From Taenia hydatigena (lineage: Eukaryota; Platyhelminthes; Cestoda; Cyclophyllidea; Taeniidae), in contig JADWOT020000756.1 in assembly GCA_036345935.2 (NCBI GenBank), forward strand, positions 1 to 64,000: DNA of 64,000 nucleotides, given 5' to 3'. Made by a program: the position numbers and the translations under genes. The notes below the pieces were generated by a model. The model searched no databases. It was given only the letters and a program-made list of their open reading frames with translations, and had not been told where the DNA came from. Below, piece by piece: positions 22,748-32,929 of the stretch. The stretch's first letter is position 1. Each line of letters begins with the position of its first letter.

Positions 22748-23050
22748 TCAATTGTAGGGTATATTTTGTAATGTTGTAATAGCACACACAAATAAAGCAA
22801 GAAAGAAAAAGGTGATATCACAGAGAGAGGGAGGAGGTTGGATGCAAAGCTCAGCCTTCGTTACTAGATTATCTATCTGCTTTGACCCTCTGAGATAAAA
22901 AGGGATGCAGTAGAGGCACAGGATGGAAAGAAGATCGAAGGCGAAGAAAAAACAAAGCAGAAGGGAAATGCCAACGAACAGCAGAATAGCAGGAACGCCG
23001 TTGCAAAGCATGATGAGTAATCGAGGACTATACAACGCAGAGAAGAGCAT
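22748..23050 (-). CDS. Small two-helix membrane protein candidate (100 aa), left copy
   Basis: ATG to stop, 100 codons, identical to the right-arm copy at 28,295-28,597. Residues about 10-50 are almost entirely hydrophobic (VPAILLFVGISLLLCFFFAF), followed by a polar loop (RGSKQIDNLVTKAELC) and a second hydrophobic stretch (CDITFFFLALFVCAITT). A diverged frame of the same shape occurs at 38,222-38,578. The DNA is pyrimidine-rich on the coding strand, which by itself favours open hydrophobic frames, so this remains a candidate. No TATA element was found. Confidence 0.35.
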   Translation of the reverse strand: MLFSALYSPRLLIMLCNGVPAILLFVGISLLLCFFFAFDLLSILCLYCIPFYLRGSKQIDNLVTKAELCIQPPPSLCDITFFFLALFVCAITTLQNIPYN

Positions 23051-24296
23051 GTCTGATGGAATGATTTGTGATAGACCTCTTCAAATCTGACGCGTGTGAT
23101 CGGCTAAAGACACATGTCTCGTGGTGTCTCTCAGTGCCATCTGTTGTAAGCTTTTGATAGCATAGCTTGTGCGTGGTTTTGTTGGGGCAGACATGACTAG
23201 CCTTAATGCCTCATAACTGGGTCGAAATTGGTGCAGTGTAGGGCACCCGAAAGAGGCGGAAGAGATGAAGAAGAGTCACCGATGCTAGTACACTCCAAAT
23301 TAAATGTGCTGCCGATTCTAGACTGCTTGACCTTGAAGTTGTGCACTTAATGCTGCCTTTTGCGACTAAAGCTCTTCTGGTGATTAAAACAGTTTAATCA
23401 ACACGGGGTATAATTGAGTAACGAAAGTGGCAAATCGCTCATAAAGATTGCGATAGAGCTAGCAATGATGAATATCGAGCCAATCGCTATCTTGCACCAG
23501 GGTCAACAATGAAGGCAAATATAGTGATTTCTAATGCATAGTAAGGCAGTGGCTTGCACGGAATCGACTATTTTAATATACGGTATGGTTAAGTCTCACT
23601 TAAAACCGACAGGCGAATGCTCCAATAAATACACAGCCAAAGAGATATTGCAGTTGAACTTGCGATGATGGGCATTCCTTAGTCGCTTCATCAGGTCGCT
23701 GCCCAAAAGGCAGAAGCCAACTCCTTGTCGCTAAAATTTGATGGAAATGGCAAATTGTACAGTCAGCCATACTGCACTTTCAAATATCGCGCGATGTTCA
23801 CATGTGGGTTCACTATGGGTCGGAAGATGGAATTAACGCAAACCATCAACGGAATGGAGTGCGAAATTAGAAGCTCAGAATCATACACTAAAAATGATAC
23901 CACATTAACTCCTGCATCGAGTTCAACTTTGCTTGATTTCAAATACCTTTGTTGCACTTTCAAGGAGTGTGTGCCATGGCTTCATTTAAAAGTCACATGG
24001 TTGTCGATGCAGAAATGCATTCATTCAACCACAGCCATAGCCCAATTCTACTCTAGGATAAAGGCATGACATTTTCACCCTCCAATCATTTCATCTAACC
24101 TTTGAAGTGGCAGAAATCAAGGGCTGTGCTTGTGTAAGTCAAGGAAAAATAAAGGAAATAATGGATTTGGCAGCATGTAAAAAAGCCTCTGGGTAAAAAC
24201 AATAATAGAACTTCTATTCGCTAATTCATCTTGCATACCCAACAAGGAAATGCCAAAGGGAAGCTCGGTGTAAGCTAAAGCAAAGATGTCTAATCA
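23051..24296. other. Arm interior, no supported gene
   Basis: A plus-strand frame of 114 codons (23,725-24,069) begins at TTG without an ATG. It is identical in the right arm, but that says nothing because the DNA there is identical too. No other signal was found. Confidence 0.45.
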
Positions 24297-24302
24297 TTTA
24301 TT
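24297..24302 (-). terminator. Poly(A) signal, left Trp-rich minigene
   Basis: AATAAA on the reverse strand, 168 bases after the minigene stop codon; the mirror image of 27,043-27,048. Confidence 0.6.
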
Positions 24303-24469
24303 AAGCAGTTTCAAGTGATAAACAGGAATAATAGCATTAGTTTCGCGTTCAAAGTAAGAGAGAAGTAGAGGAGGGCATGCACACCACCGACTAGCTCCTT
24401 CGCTTCCTTGGCACGTGGAGGCGCCTTCACAAGTGTCGGTGTAGGCACAACCTCGGTGGTGGTTGATGT

Positions 24470-24679
24470 TTACCACCATTGCTGCGACCATCCCCACGGC
24501 TGGCCACACGGCGACCACCATTGCGGCTTCTTCTCACACGACCACTCACACGGCGACCAGCAGTACGGCTTCTGCACAGACCACAATGCCCACTTCTGTC
24601 CACATTGCGAACCCTTCTCAAACTCTCCCCACGGTGCCCACTTCCACGGATACGAGCATTGCCAACCTCCCCACACCAT
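24470..24679 (-). CDS. Trp/Cys-rich 69-aa minigene, left copy
   Basis: An exact mirror of 26,666-26,875: an ATG in good context (AAAGAAATGG), 69 codons, stop. Fifteen Trp (22%) and six Cys, with paired imperfect repeats at residues 37-49 and 51-63 (KPYCWSPCEWSCE and KPQWWSPCGQPWG). No signal peptide or membrane helix. A TATAAG-type TATA box (24,738-24,731) precedes the ATG by 52 bases and an AATAAA follows, so the unit looks like a complete intronless gene. It is transcribed away from the palindrome centre, opposite to its twin. The reverse frame here is Thr-rich and also open, but lacks promoter and poly(A) signals. No family was recognised. Confidence 0.55.
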   Translation of the reverse strand: MVWGGWQCSYPWKWAPWGEFEKGSQCGQKWALWSVQKPYCWSPCEWSCEKKPQWWSPCGQPWGWSQQWW

Positions 24680-24730
24680 TTCTTTGTCGCTGCTTTTCTT
24701 GATACTGGCTTGCGAGCTGAGATGTGCCCA

Positions 24731-24738
24731 CTTATATA
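24731..24738 (-). promoter_or_regulatory. TATA box of the left Trp-rich minigene
   Basis: TATATAAG on the reverse strand, 52 bases before the minigene ATG. Initiation about 30 bases downstream would give a 5' leader of about 30 bases. Confidence 0.6.
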
Positions 24739-24796
24739 CCAGTCGCCTTGTCTCTAATTGTCTCGTGTGACCCTCGTGCTCGCTGTACTTTTAGCT

Positions 24797-24993
24797 CTAC
24801 ACTCGTGCTTGCCGATCACCATCGATGCCCTCGTGATGCCAACTCTCTCGGCTGATATTTAAGGTGATGCCTAGACTGTGAATTCCATGTGACTTCTCGA
24901 CATAGAAATTTAGCAAAGTCCTATGAATGGCGATGGCCTTGCCAATGTAGAGGTCATAGAGCACGGGCCAGTATCGAACCGTACCATACCGCT
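24797..24993 (-). other. Frame upstream of the left minigene
   Basis: The reverse strand reads RYWPVLYDLYIGKAIAIHRTLL and so on to a stop at 24,797, with no ATG inside the arm. Part of it is conserved, mostly by similar residues, in the fragment near 7.4 kb. It could be a relic exon or part of the minigene's upstream region. Confidence 0.25.
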
Positions 24994-26351
24994 TGACTTG
25001 ATTCATCTGTGGTGCTTATCATGCCGTTATTTTATGTTTTGCACGCTCGGACAGACGCATGATTAAAATTTATGCGGTTGATGCAATGCAGCAACGCACT
25101 GCGTTTAGGAGTGCGTATGCACCTAGAAGTCGTTTGTCTTCCACTTGTAATCAAATTGTGCATTCGCCAATTAAGCCCATGTAGCCTCTTTCATTGCACA
25201 CACAAATCGTTTGCAAAAAAACACCCACCAGCAGAAATTTGCTCAAAATTCATGACTTCTGCGATATCTTGACTTTACAGTCCATGTTACGATTTATTTG
25301 TGAGGCATACAAAATTATTAGACAGTTTCTATGCTTGCTGTAGGAGAATCGAGTAACTGAGTGCAATTTGAAGCAAAGTCTTTTATGATATTATGCCAAC
25401 TATAAGCACATAAGCTTTGTTTACCACCCTTACTGGAGTTATGCAGAATAAATTTGTCCAAGGCAGTGATTCATCAAGATTGACAATCAACTGCGAATTA
25501 AAAAAGTTATTGTATTTCTTACCTGTTTTCACAAAATTCACTAATTAACCAATCATTTGGCGGCCATTAGACAATGTTTTCTGCAAGCGATTTCAGGGCT
25601 TAATTAACCGGTTGATATTTATGCGTTCCTCAGTCTGCACACATACCTCTGGGCGGTCTTAGGCGCAATTGATGTTAAATCGATTCGTGTCAAACGGTTC
25701 TGCTCTAAACAATCAGCGCTTCTTTGCAGTCTTAATCAGGGGCTTTACGTATATATATAATAATAAAAGGATGATTGCACCTTCTCTCGTACCATTGCAG
25801 ATTAATGAATTAGTAGAAGCAGTTCGCTCAGTGAAGTTCTACCACGAGATAAGATAATTAATGCGCCAAAAAGTAAACGGTTTCGAGACAAAATCGCATT
25901 AGGCATAGGTAAGACTACCGCAAATTTTTATATTCATTTAAATAAATATCCAAATTTTCTTGTTTATCAGCTCGCAAAGGTTACCCTCTGCTTACTAGCC
26001 AGCTCTGTAATTAGTTTTTTTGTAATATGAATGTAAGTTGCAACAATGTTAAAGAATCAATGCACTAAGCAGCTGCATTTTAAATCTTGTTGAATTTAAA
26101 GTAATTAAAAGGTAAATATTGAGTTGAGGAATGCTCCAGTGCATGACTTGCATCCGATAGGTCTTGCGTGCTACGAGGGCTTAATCCAGCTGAAGCGAAA
26201 CCCGAAACCGCTGTTCTTATGGTCAAACATAATGGGTTGATGTCATAAGGACCAACCTCTGCACAATCGATGGCGAGACAAGTTACATGCAGCCGGGAAA
26301 GCATTTGATGAAAATAAAACATTTCTTTTTAACGTAATTGTCAACGGGTCT
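24994..26351. other. Unpaired spacer at the palindrome centre (1,358 bp)
   Basis: The two sides do not pair, apart from a possible degenerate extension of about 7 bases. The left edge (24,994-25,060) resembles 7,500-7,530, so it may be ancestral flank. The rest is AT-rich with no long frame; a 66-codon frame at 25,072 and an 80-codon reverse frame at 26,322 have no support. The spacer would form the loop of a cruciform or foldback. Confidence 0.85.
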
Positions 26352-26606
26352 AGCGGTATGGTACGGTTCGATACTGGCCCGTGCTCTATGACCTCTACAT
26401 TGGCAAGGCCATCGCCATTCATAGGACTTTGCTAAATTTCTATGTCGAGAAGTCACATGGAATTCACAGTCTAGGCATCACCTTAAATATCAGCCGAGAG
26501 AGTTGGCATCACGAGGGCATCGATGGTGATCGGCAAGCACGAGTGTAGAGCTAAAAGTACAGCGAGCACGAGGGTCACACGAGACAATTAGAGACAAGGC
26601 GACTGG

Positions 26607-26614
26607 TATATAAG
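26607..26614 (+). promoter_or_regulatory. TATA box of the right Trp-rich minigene
   Basis: TATATAAG, 52 bases before the ATG at 26,666. The predicted start lies near 26,637 in a CAGTATC context. The 200 bases upstream are arm sequence identical to the left copy, so both genes should share their regulation. Confidence 0.6.
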
Positions 26615-26665
26615 TGGGCACATCTCAGCTCGCAAGCCAGTATCAAGAAAAGCAGCGACAAAGAA

Positions 26666-26875
26666 ATGGTGTGGGGAGGTTGGCAATGCTCGTATCCGTG
26701 GAAGTGGGCACCGTGGGGAGAGTTTGAGAAGGGTTCGCAATGTGGACAGAAGTGGGCATTGTGGTCTGTGCAGAAGCCGTACTGCTGGTCGCCGTGTGAG
26801 TGGTCGTGTGAGAAGAAGCCGCAATGGTGGTCGCCGTGTGGCCAGCCGTGGGGATGGTCGCAGCAATGGTGGTAA
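26666..26875 (+). CDS. Trp/Cys-rich 69-aa minigene, right copy
   Basis: ATG at 26,666 with A at -3 and G at +4; 69 codons ending in Trp-Trp and TAA. Trp at residues 3, 6, 12, 14, 17, 30, 33, 41, 46, 54, 55, 62, 64, 68 and 69; Cys at 8, 26, 40, 44, 48 and 58. The motif WSPC occurs at 41-44 and 55-58, inside two tandem 13-residue repeats. Such spacing, with no hydrophobic helix or signal peptide, suggests a small structural, metal-binding or cross-linking protein, but this is inference. A TATA box and an AATAAA bracket a predicted transcript of about 430 bases without introns. The sequence is identical to the left copy. Confidence 0.6.
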   Translation: MVWGGWQCSYPWKWAPWGEFEKGSQCGQKWALWSVQKPYCWSPCEWSCEKKPQWWSPCGQPWGWSQQWW

Positions 26876-27042
26876 ACATCAACCACCACCGAGGTTGTGC
26901 CTACACCGACACTTGTGAAGGCGCCTCCACGTGCCAAGGAAGCGAAGGAGCTAGTCGGTGGTGTGCATGCCCTCCTCTACTTCTCTCTTACTTTGAACGC
27001 GAAACTAATGCTATTATTCCTGTTTATCACTTGAAACTGCTT

Positions 27043-27048
27043 AATAAA
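27043..27048 (+). terminator. Poly(A) signal, right Trp-rich minigene
   Basis: AATAAA, 168 bases after the minigene stop, followed within about 20-25 bases by T-rich sequence. It gives the transcript a plausible 3' end near 27,065. Confidence 0.6.
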
Positions 27049-28294
27049 TGATTAGACATCTTTGCTTTAGCTTACACCGAGCTTCCCTTTGGCATTTTCT
27101 TGTTGGATATGCAAGATGAATTAGCGAATAGAAGTTCTATTATTGTTTTTACCTAGAGGCTTTTTTACATGCTGCCAAATCCATTATTTCCTTTATTTTT
27201 CCTTGACTTACACAAGCACAGCCCTTGATTTCTGCCACTTCAAAGGTTAGATGAAATGATTGGAGGGTGGAAATGTCATGCCTTTATCCTAGAGTAGAAT
27301 TGGGCTATGGCTGTGGTTGAATGAATGCATTTCTGCATCGACAACCATGTGACTTTTAAATGAAGCCATGGCACACACTCCTTGAAAGTGCAACAAAGGT
27401 ATTTGAAATCAAGCAAAGTTGAACTCGATGCAGGAGTTAATGTGGTATCATTTTTAGTGTATGATTCTGAGCTTCTAATTTCGCACTCCATTCCGTTGAT
27501 GGTTTGCGTTAATTCCATCTTCCGACCCATAGTGAACCCACATGTGAACATCGCGCGATATTTGAAAGTGCAGTATGGCTGACTGTACAATTTGCCATTT
27601 CCATCAAATTTTAGCGACAAGGAGTTGGCTTCTGCCTTTTGGGCAGCGACCTGATGAAGCGACTAAGGAATGCCCATCATCGCAAGTTCAACTGCAATAT
27701 CTCTTTGGCTGTGTATTTATTGGAGCATTCGCCTGTCGGTTTTAAGTGAGACTTAACCATACCGTATATTAAAATAGTCGATTCCGTGCAAGCCACTGCC
27801 TTACTATGCATTAGAAATCACTATATTTGCCTTCATTGTTGACCCTGGTGCAAGATAGCGATTGGCTCGATATTCATCATTGCTAGCTCTATCGCAATCT
27901 TTATGAGCGATTTGCCACTTTCGTTACTCAATTATACCCCGTGTTGATTAAACTGTTTTAATCACCAGAAGAGCTTTAGTCGCAAAAGGCAGCATTAAGT
28001 GCACAACTTCAAGGTCAAGCAGTCTAGAATCGGCAGCACATTTAATTTGGAGTGTACTAGCATCGGTGACTCTTCTTCATCTCTTCCGCCTCTTTCGGGT
28101 GCCCTACACTGCACCAATTTCGACCCAGTTATGAGGCATTAAGGCTAGTCATGTCTGCCCCAACAAAACCACGCACAAGCTATGCTATCAAAAGCTTACA
28201 ACAGATGGCACTGAGAGACACCACGAGACATGTGTCTTTAGCCGATCACACGCGTCAGATTTGAAGAGGTCTATCACAAATCATTCCATCAGAC
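27049..28294. other. Arm interior, no supported gene
   Basis: The mirror of 23,051-24,296. The stretch from about 27,840 onward is also related, in direct orientation, to 37,790-39,000 (shared ACCCTGGTGCAAGA), linking the arm to the gamma module. Confidence 0.5.
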
Positions 28295-28597
28295 ATGCTC
28301 TTCTCTGCGTTGTATAGTCCTCGATTACTCATCATGCTTTGCAACGGCGTTCCTGCTATTCTGCTGTTCGTTGGCATTTCCCTTCTGCTTTGTTTTTTCT
28401 TCGCCTTCGATCTTCTTTCCATCCTGTGCCTCTACTGCATCCCTTTTTATCTCAGAGGGTCAAAGCAGATAGATAATCTAGTAACGAAGGCTGAGCTTTG
28501 CATCCAACCTCCTCCCTCTCTCTGTGATATCACCTTTTTCTTTCTTGCTTTATTTGTGTGTGCTATTACAACATTACAAAATATACCCTACAATTGA
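28295..28597 (+). CDS. Small two-helix membrane protein candidate (100 aa), right copy
   Basis: Identical in protein sequence to 23,050-22,748. The ATG context is CAGACATGC, which is also kept at the diverged paralogue 38,222. The order is a hydrophobic block (about 10-50), a polar loop with SKQIDN, and a second hydrophobic block (about 78-97). An AATAAA overlaps 28,675-28,681 downstream. In the paralogue the loop reads GRKQIDTIEN and the frame remains open for 118 codons despite roughly one third of bases differing, which favours real coding. Pyrimidine bias is the main alternative. Confidence 0.38.
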   Translation: MLFSALYSPRLLIMLCNGVPAILLFVGISLLLCFFFAFDLLSILCLYCIPFYLRGSKQIDNLVTKAELCIQPPPSLCDITFFFLALFVCAITTLQNIPYN

Positions 28598-30837
28598 AGG
28601 CACACATTAAAAAGATTGTCCCTGACCGCCAAGAGTGCTTTTATCAAAAACACTTAGATTTGCTTTACAAAGGTAAATAAATTAAATTTTGTCTAGCCAC
28701 CTGTCTGGATGAATGGACAAGTGAGCCAGTTTGAAAATAGATGCAAAATGAAAGGACTAAGGCGCACTACAGCACATCACTGTGTAAAGTCGTCTTACTG
28801 TGTTCATTTCCAATCCTTATTTCCTCCAGCTGAAAATCTACTTAAGTCAGCACCTATTTAAGTCCAGCTATAACCACTGTTGCCAGCAGTAGTGTAAGTC
28901 ACCAACTCATCTAGAAATCAAATCAGGGAAAGACGTAAAAAGCATACCTTTGTTTTCAAGGCAAAGGGATAGTGTAAAATTAGGGATTCAGCCACTTAAA
29001 TCAATGGATTTTTACTGAGCTAACAAAGATGCACTTCTGTTGCACATCCAAAATCTAATCTGGTGAGAATTGTTGCATTGCATAACAAAGGACGGTGGCA
29101 TTGCATACATTTCTTTGGTGGGAGCGAAGTAACGTGAATACTCGGCTGAGAGTCAAAGGAATGACCAGGAGGCAAAGTGAAGGAAGCCGTAGGAATTACA
29201 AGGAGATGGTAAGAATGGATGACTTTGCACAGTGCTGTGGTGCAGCATGCCTTATTTCTTTTCTCCTTCTATCCGTTCCCAAAATGATTCACTTGCCCCG
29301 CATCTAGCTGTCAGACTAAGTAAAGTATGGCGAAAATCGACTTGATTGAAGGAATCCGTATTTTATGAATGGCACACTCGAGAAGGCTAGTCGTATTTTA
29401 ATACACCTATAAAATTCAATCATTTATCCATACTCTTAGTTATATGCAAAAGAAAAGTTTGTAAAAACCATCTTTGTGATAATTAAGTGCTTCTTTCTTG
29501 CGGCACACCTCAAGACGCAACACATGTTTATGCCTTAATGCGTGAAACGCACTAGGATACCCGTTGCGACGAAGGGGAATTTGAATAAGACAGTAAAGAA
29601 TGGTTAAGAGAGGGTGAATTAGGAGTGGGTGGAAAATTGTTGGCATAGCTAACACGCACTTTGACGCCTTTTGAATGGCAGAGTGGGAGGCTGGTGGATT
29701 GCATACAGACGGATAAGAAGGTGGCGTATGTGGCTAATGAGAAATAGACCGAATGTGATTGGATTAACAAACGAAACTGACAAAGACCTGGGTAGTGGAA
29801 AATACAGTGAAGGGTAGGCGAGAGAATGCGAATGTCTATGTTAACTATAATAGAACGAGGTGGCATTTGAGCTGGATGAAGCCCTTTAACTCCATTCATT
29901 GATGTTATTCAAGACTTTGATGCAGTTATGATTGTGAAATTCACCACTAGTTGTAGACAGTGTTCTCAGGTGGCAATTTTCTAATAAAAAGTCTACAGGG
30001 CAGCAGAATGAATAGCAGTGTGCAGTGAGTGTGAAAAGCAATGCTTGGACATGGCGATTCGGCAGGTCACACCTCTGTCGAGAGCCACCGTGGCAGCAAA
30101 CGACTGAGAAATATAAGACCTTGTTGACGGCATGGGCAGCGTGTGCATAGACTCCTCTGTCGGCTCCTCCTCAAGCACTCTTTTAACAAATAATCAAACA
30201 GTAACATAGAAGAGAGGTTTCGAGGCTTCATCGCGGTTTCCTTCGCTTGCAACAAGCCTCTTCTCACGATTTGTCATATCGTATAGCACGGTAATACAAA
30301 ATAATAGAGATTTTAGAAAATAAGCCTTTTCCTACTTTCATTTGGGCAGCGTCGTGAAGAAGCTTACTTTACGATCACTGGTTGCTTAAGTGCATAAGTG
30401 ACTAAGAAGGGGCTGATAGGCGCTTGTTTGCTTTTAGCAAAAGGGAATGAAAGGGAATCCTTCGTTTTAAATGATAGGTGGAGAGAAAACGAGAACTTAC
30501 GCGGATGGTTGATAGATAAAAGAGAAAGGCAGATCAAGCAGGATTGGAAAGAGTCAGAGTGAAGAGGAGGGTTATTTATAAAGATAACATTGGAGAAGTG
30601 AGGACTTGACGTCTAACAAAGACAGGAATTAAAGGAGCTGAAAAGACCTCGTGGATACTGCTGTGTCGACACGAAATCAAGTCGTACGATGACTAGTTGC
30701 CATCTCTGATGAGTCAGACTCATCTCTAACGATTGAGCATGGCGTGACGTCGTTGCGAGCAGTTTATTTTGACACGATTAAGACTCTAACCATATTGGTC
30801 TGACCCGTGAAATCAGATTTTATTGGCTCTTATAGCC
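28598..30837. other. Arm interior, no supported gene
   Basis: The mirror of 20,507-22,747. It holds the same small internal inverted repeat around 29,015. A block near 29,370 (GGCACACTCGAGAAGGCTAG) is related in direct orientation to alpha copies at 10,783 and 41,135, which suggests that alpha and the arms share an ancestor. Confidence 0.5.
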
Positions 30838-30845
30838 TATAAATA
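30838..30845 (+). promoter_or_regulatory. TATA-box candidate for the Ser/Thr-rich gene, right copy
   Basis: TATAAATA with ATTGG at 30,822-30,826. A short frame (ATGTCTAAC..., 7 codons) begins about 50 bases downstream. It is the mirror of 20,506-20,499. Confidence 0.4.
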
Positions 30846-31107
30846 CGGCACAGAACTGTGTGGTCACAATTTCATCATGTCTAACTTTATATTGAAATAG
30901 CTTGTAGACCCTCTTGATCCTGAACAACTTTAACATCTGATAACGCCGCAAGACAACGGTATTGTCTATCAAATCGCTTTATCATTCTTTATGTGCTGCC
31001 TTGTTTTTGCATTCCTTGTTGTCTAAAGCTTTTGTACTTTTATTACCAAATTCTGTCCATTGATCACCATGAATTGAGGCTAGACTCATTCGTCGTCCCT
31101 TACAGCC

Positions 31108-31773
31108 GTGCTTTTCTGCAGCCACAGTGGCATACTCGATGCGCTTACGTTAGAAGAAGTCCTACACGCATTTTCTGATTCGCACACTCGTCAGGGTCGG
31201 CATTGGAAAACTATTGTACAATGCTTCCGACTGGTGACATTACTATTTTCGACCATCGCAAAGCCGCTTCAACGAACACGCATTCACACCCAGTCAAGCC
31301 AGTGGGGTCAAGGTCAAACAAGACCCAATTGCATACTTGAAATAGCATCAAGTTACATGCAAATATATACGTTCTTATTCCAACCGTTTTGTTTTACAGA
31401 TGCATCTATTACGGAAAGCCTAGTTGTACCGAGGGATGGACAAACTCCAAAGCCTATGCTGCAACAGACATCCTGCTTAGACATGCCTTTACCTCCAGAA
31501 CAAGTTGAAAACTCAGACCGACCTCAGTCTACCAATACATTGTCGATCCTCTTAACGCCAAACTCTCTCCTATTCGACACTTCGTCAAATTTTACGTCAG
31601 CAGCTGCCACAACCACAGGTACAGCAACCGTTTCTATCGCCAAGCACGTGCCAACATCTTCCAGCAAATGTCCCTCCACTTCAAATTACTCTCTTCTCTA
31701 CCAACTTCCTGCCACGGCATCTATGCCTGATTCAGCAAACTACTCTACAACACCAACCACAGAGCAACTTTAA
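31108..31773 (+). pseudogene. Ser/Thr-rich exon, right-arm copy (donor destroyed)
   Basis: The exon starts at 31,400 after the same acceptor (TTTGTTTTACAG). It aligns residue for residue with the left copy through SANYSTTPTTEQL, with changes such as A-to-T, I-to-L and F-to-S. At 31,766-31,783 six substitutions in 18 bases turn CTCCAG|GTAAGT into CTTTAAGTGCG, removing the donor and creating an in-frame TAA. The reading after it is shifted relative to the left copy. Either the protein is truncated here or the copy is dead, although its promoter is intact. Confidence 0.5.
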
Positions 31774-32218
31774 GTGCGCCAGACAGTATCTGAGGCGCAA
31801 AGACAAGGCAGACGCGGAATCCCCATCTTGTCGTACAAAATTTGTGGGATGATGAAATTTTTTAACAAGAAGTACTACCTCAATGTAAATGGCCGCAAGA
31901 TTTGGCGCGTCGCTTTAACTTGTTGGAGAATCAGGATGGTCATGCATTAAATTGTCAAATTGACTATTTAATAGACGGCTATCAGTGTAGTGACTGATTG
32001 TCTGCGACTGAGTCGTCCGAACACGTCTTAATTTCGACTTCTCTGTTAGATTAAGGTATGGTTTCAGAATCAGCGCTACAAAACAAGGAGGGCCGGTGGG
32101 ATGATTTCTGGCAATGAGGCGTCTGTAACACAGCTATAGCGTCGTGACATAGACAGTGAAAGCTTCGGGACTGCTGAGAGCTTCCAACTTCAACAGTATT
32201 ACAATTGGAGCAAACCCC

Positions 32219-32683
32219 TTCCAGAGGAGGTGGTATTGTGCTGTCGAGGCAATACTGCAATTTAAACCGCTTGTAAAGTTGCCCAAAAATAAGCTTTTTG
32301 CTGAAACAGGACAAAAACAGTATAAAATTAACTGCTGATGCAAATAAGAGGATCGCAAATTATTCCTAACAAAACAAATGCCCTGTAGTTTTGATATTTG
32401 GCCTCCATTTTAGTGCCTATTTCAAAGTATTGTGTAAATCAACCTGCGTGATGTTAAGCAACCCATATTTATTCATCGCAACTTTCATGATAACCCGACG
32501 TCGTAGATGCTGCTTGTGCCTCGACAGCATGGCAGCACCTTCTCTTGAAGGGAATTGTTCCAATGGCAATGCTGTCTGTTGGGACTCCTGTTGTGATTGA
32601 GAGCTTTTGGCAGTTCCAAAGCCTTCACTGAGGCCGCTGCGCTGCGAATCGGTTGATGGAGCGCTTCTTTTATGGCACGAACC
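32219..32683. other. Centre of the right nested palindrome (absent on the left)
   Basis: About 466 bases lie between the end of the right inner arm and beta copy 2. The part from about 32,545 to 32,660 is an inverted echo of about 32,130-32,218 (GAGAGCTTTTGGCAGTTCC.AAGCCTTCACTGAGGCCGCTG against the arm end). In the left arm the two units abut directly at 19,110/19,111, so this is the piece removed there. Confidence 0.7.
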
Positions 32684-32929
32684 ATTGGCTTTGTCACAGA
32701 TGCCTCAGTGACAGAATTTTACCCATTAGCCTTCTTTGCTGTGTAGTGCTGATTCTGCAACTATATCGAATTCTAATATAAAAATCAAAAGTATGACGAG
32801 GTTAGAAGACTCAATCTTAGACAATTAACTACTACACACTAATAGCCGTTCGCCAAACAAGTTCATCCAATACCTAAATGCTTGACCAGCACGAGTCTCT
32901 GTCAAGTTGATGCGACGCGCCAGTCATTT

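Larger units (their letters stand above)
19111..24993 (+). repeat. Left arm of the innermost palindrome (about 5.9 kb)
   Basis: The reverse complement of 26,352-32,218. The inner edge is sharp: ACCATACCGCT at 24,983-24,993 pairs with AGCGGTATGGT at 26,352-26,362 and similarity ceases beyond. Stretches such as 20,360-21,100 and 22,700-24,780 look identical or nearly so, while 19,300-20,340 and 21,150-21,950 differ by about 5-12%. All reading frames in 23.7-24.8 kb translate identically in the two arms. Both arms carry their own substitutions and small indels, so this is a real, aged palindrome rather than one sequence read twice. Confidence 0.95.
26352..32218 (-). repeat. Right arm of the innermost palindrome (about 5.9 kb)
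   Basis: The reverse complement of 19,111-24,993, with a constant mirror sum of 51,345 from the inner edge to about 29.3 kb. The sum drifts by 1-16 further out because of small indels, including a loss of about 39 bp here near 32,155 between short direct repeats. It ends at CAAACCC (32,211-32,217), where the left partner meets beta copy 1. Confidence 0.95.

Noticed and set aside
23725..24069. 114-codon frame identical in both arms
   Set aside because: Identity only reflects identical DNA. It starts at TTG, has no ATG near the 5' end and no control signals.
24408..24770. Thr/Ser-rich and His-rich frames opposite the Trp-rich minigene
   Set aside because: They are open only because ACC/ACA-type repeats avoid stops in several frames. 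They lack an upstream promoter and a poly(A) signal in their own direction, and the longest begins at TTG.
19111..32218. Assembly artefact (one sequence joined to its own reverse complement)
   Set aside because: The arms differ by private substitutions and indels, have an unpaired 1,358 bp spacer, and one lost 466 bases at a nested centre. A chimeric read would give uniform near-identity. Only spanning reads would settle it fully.
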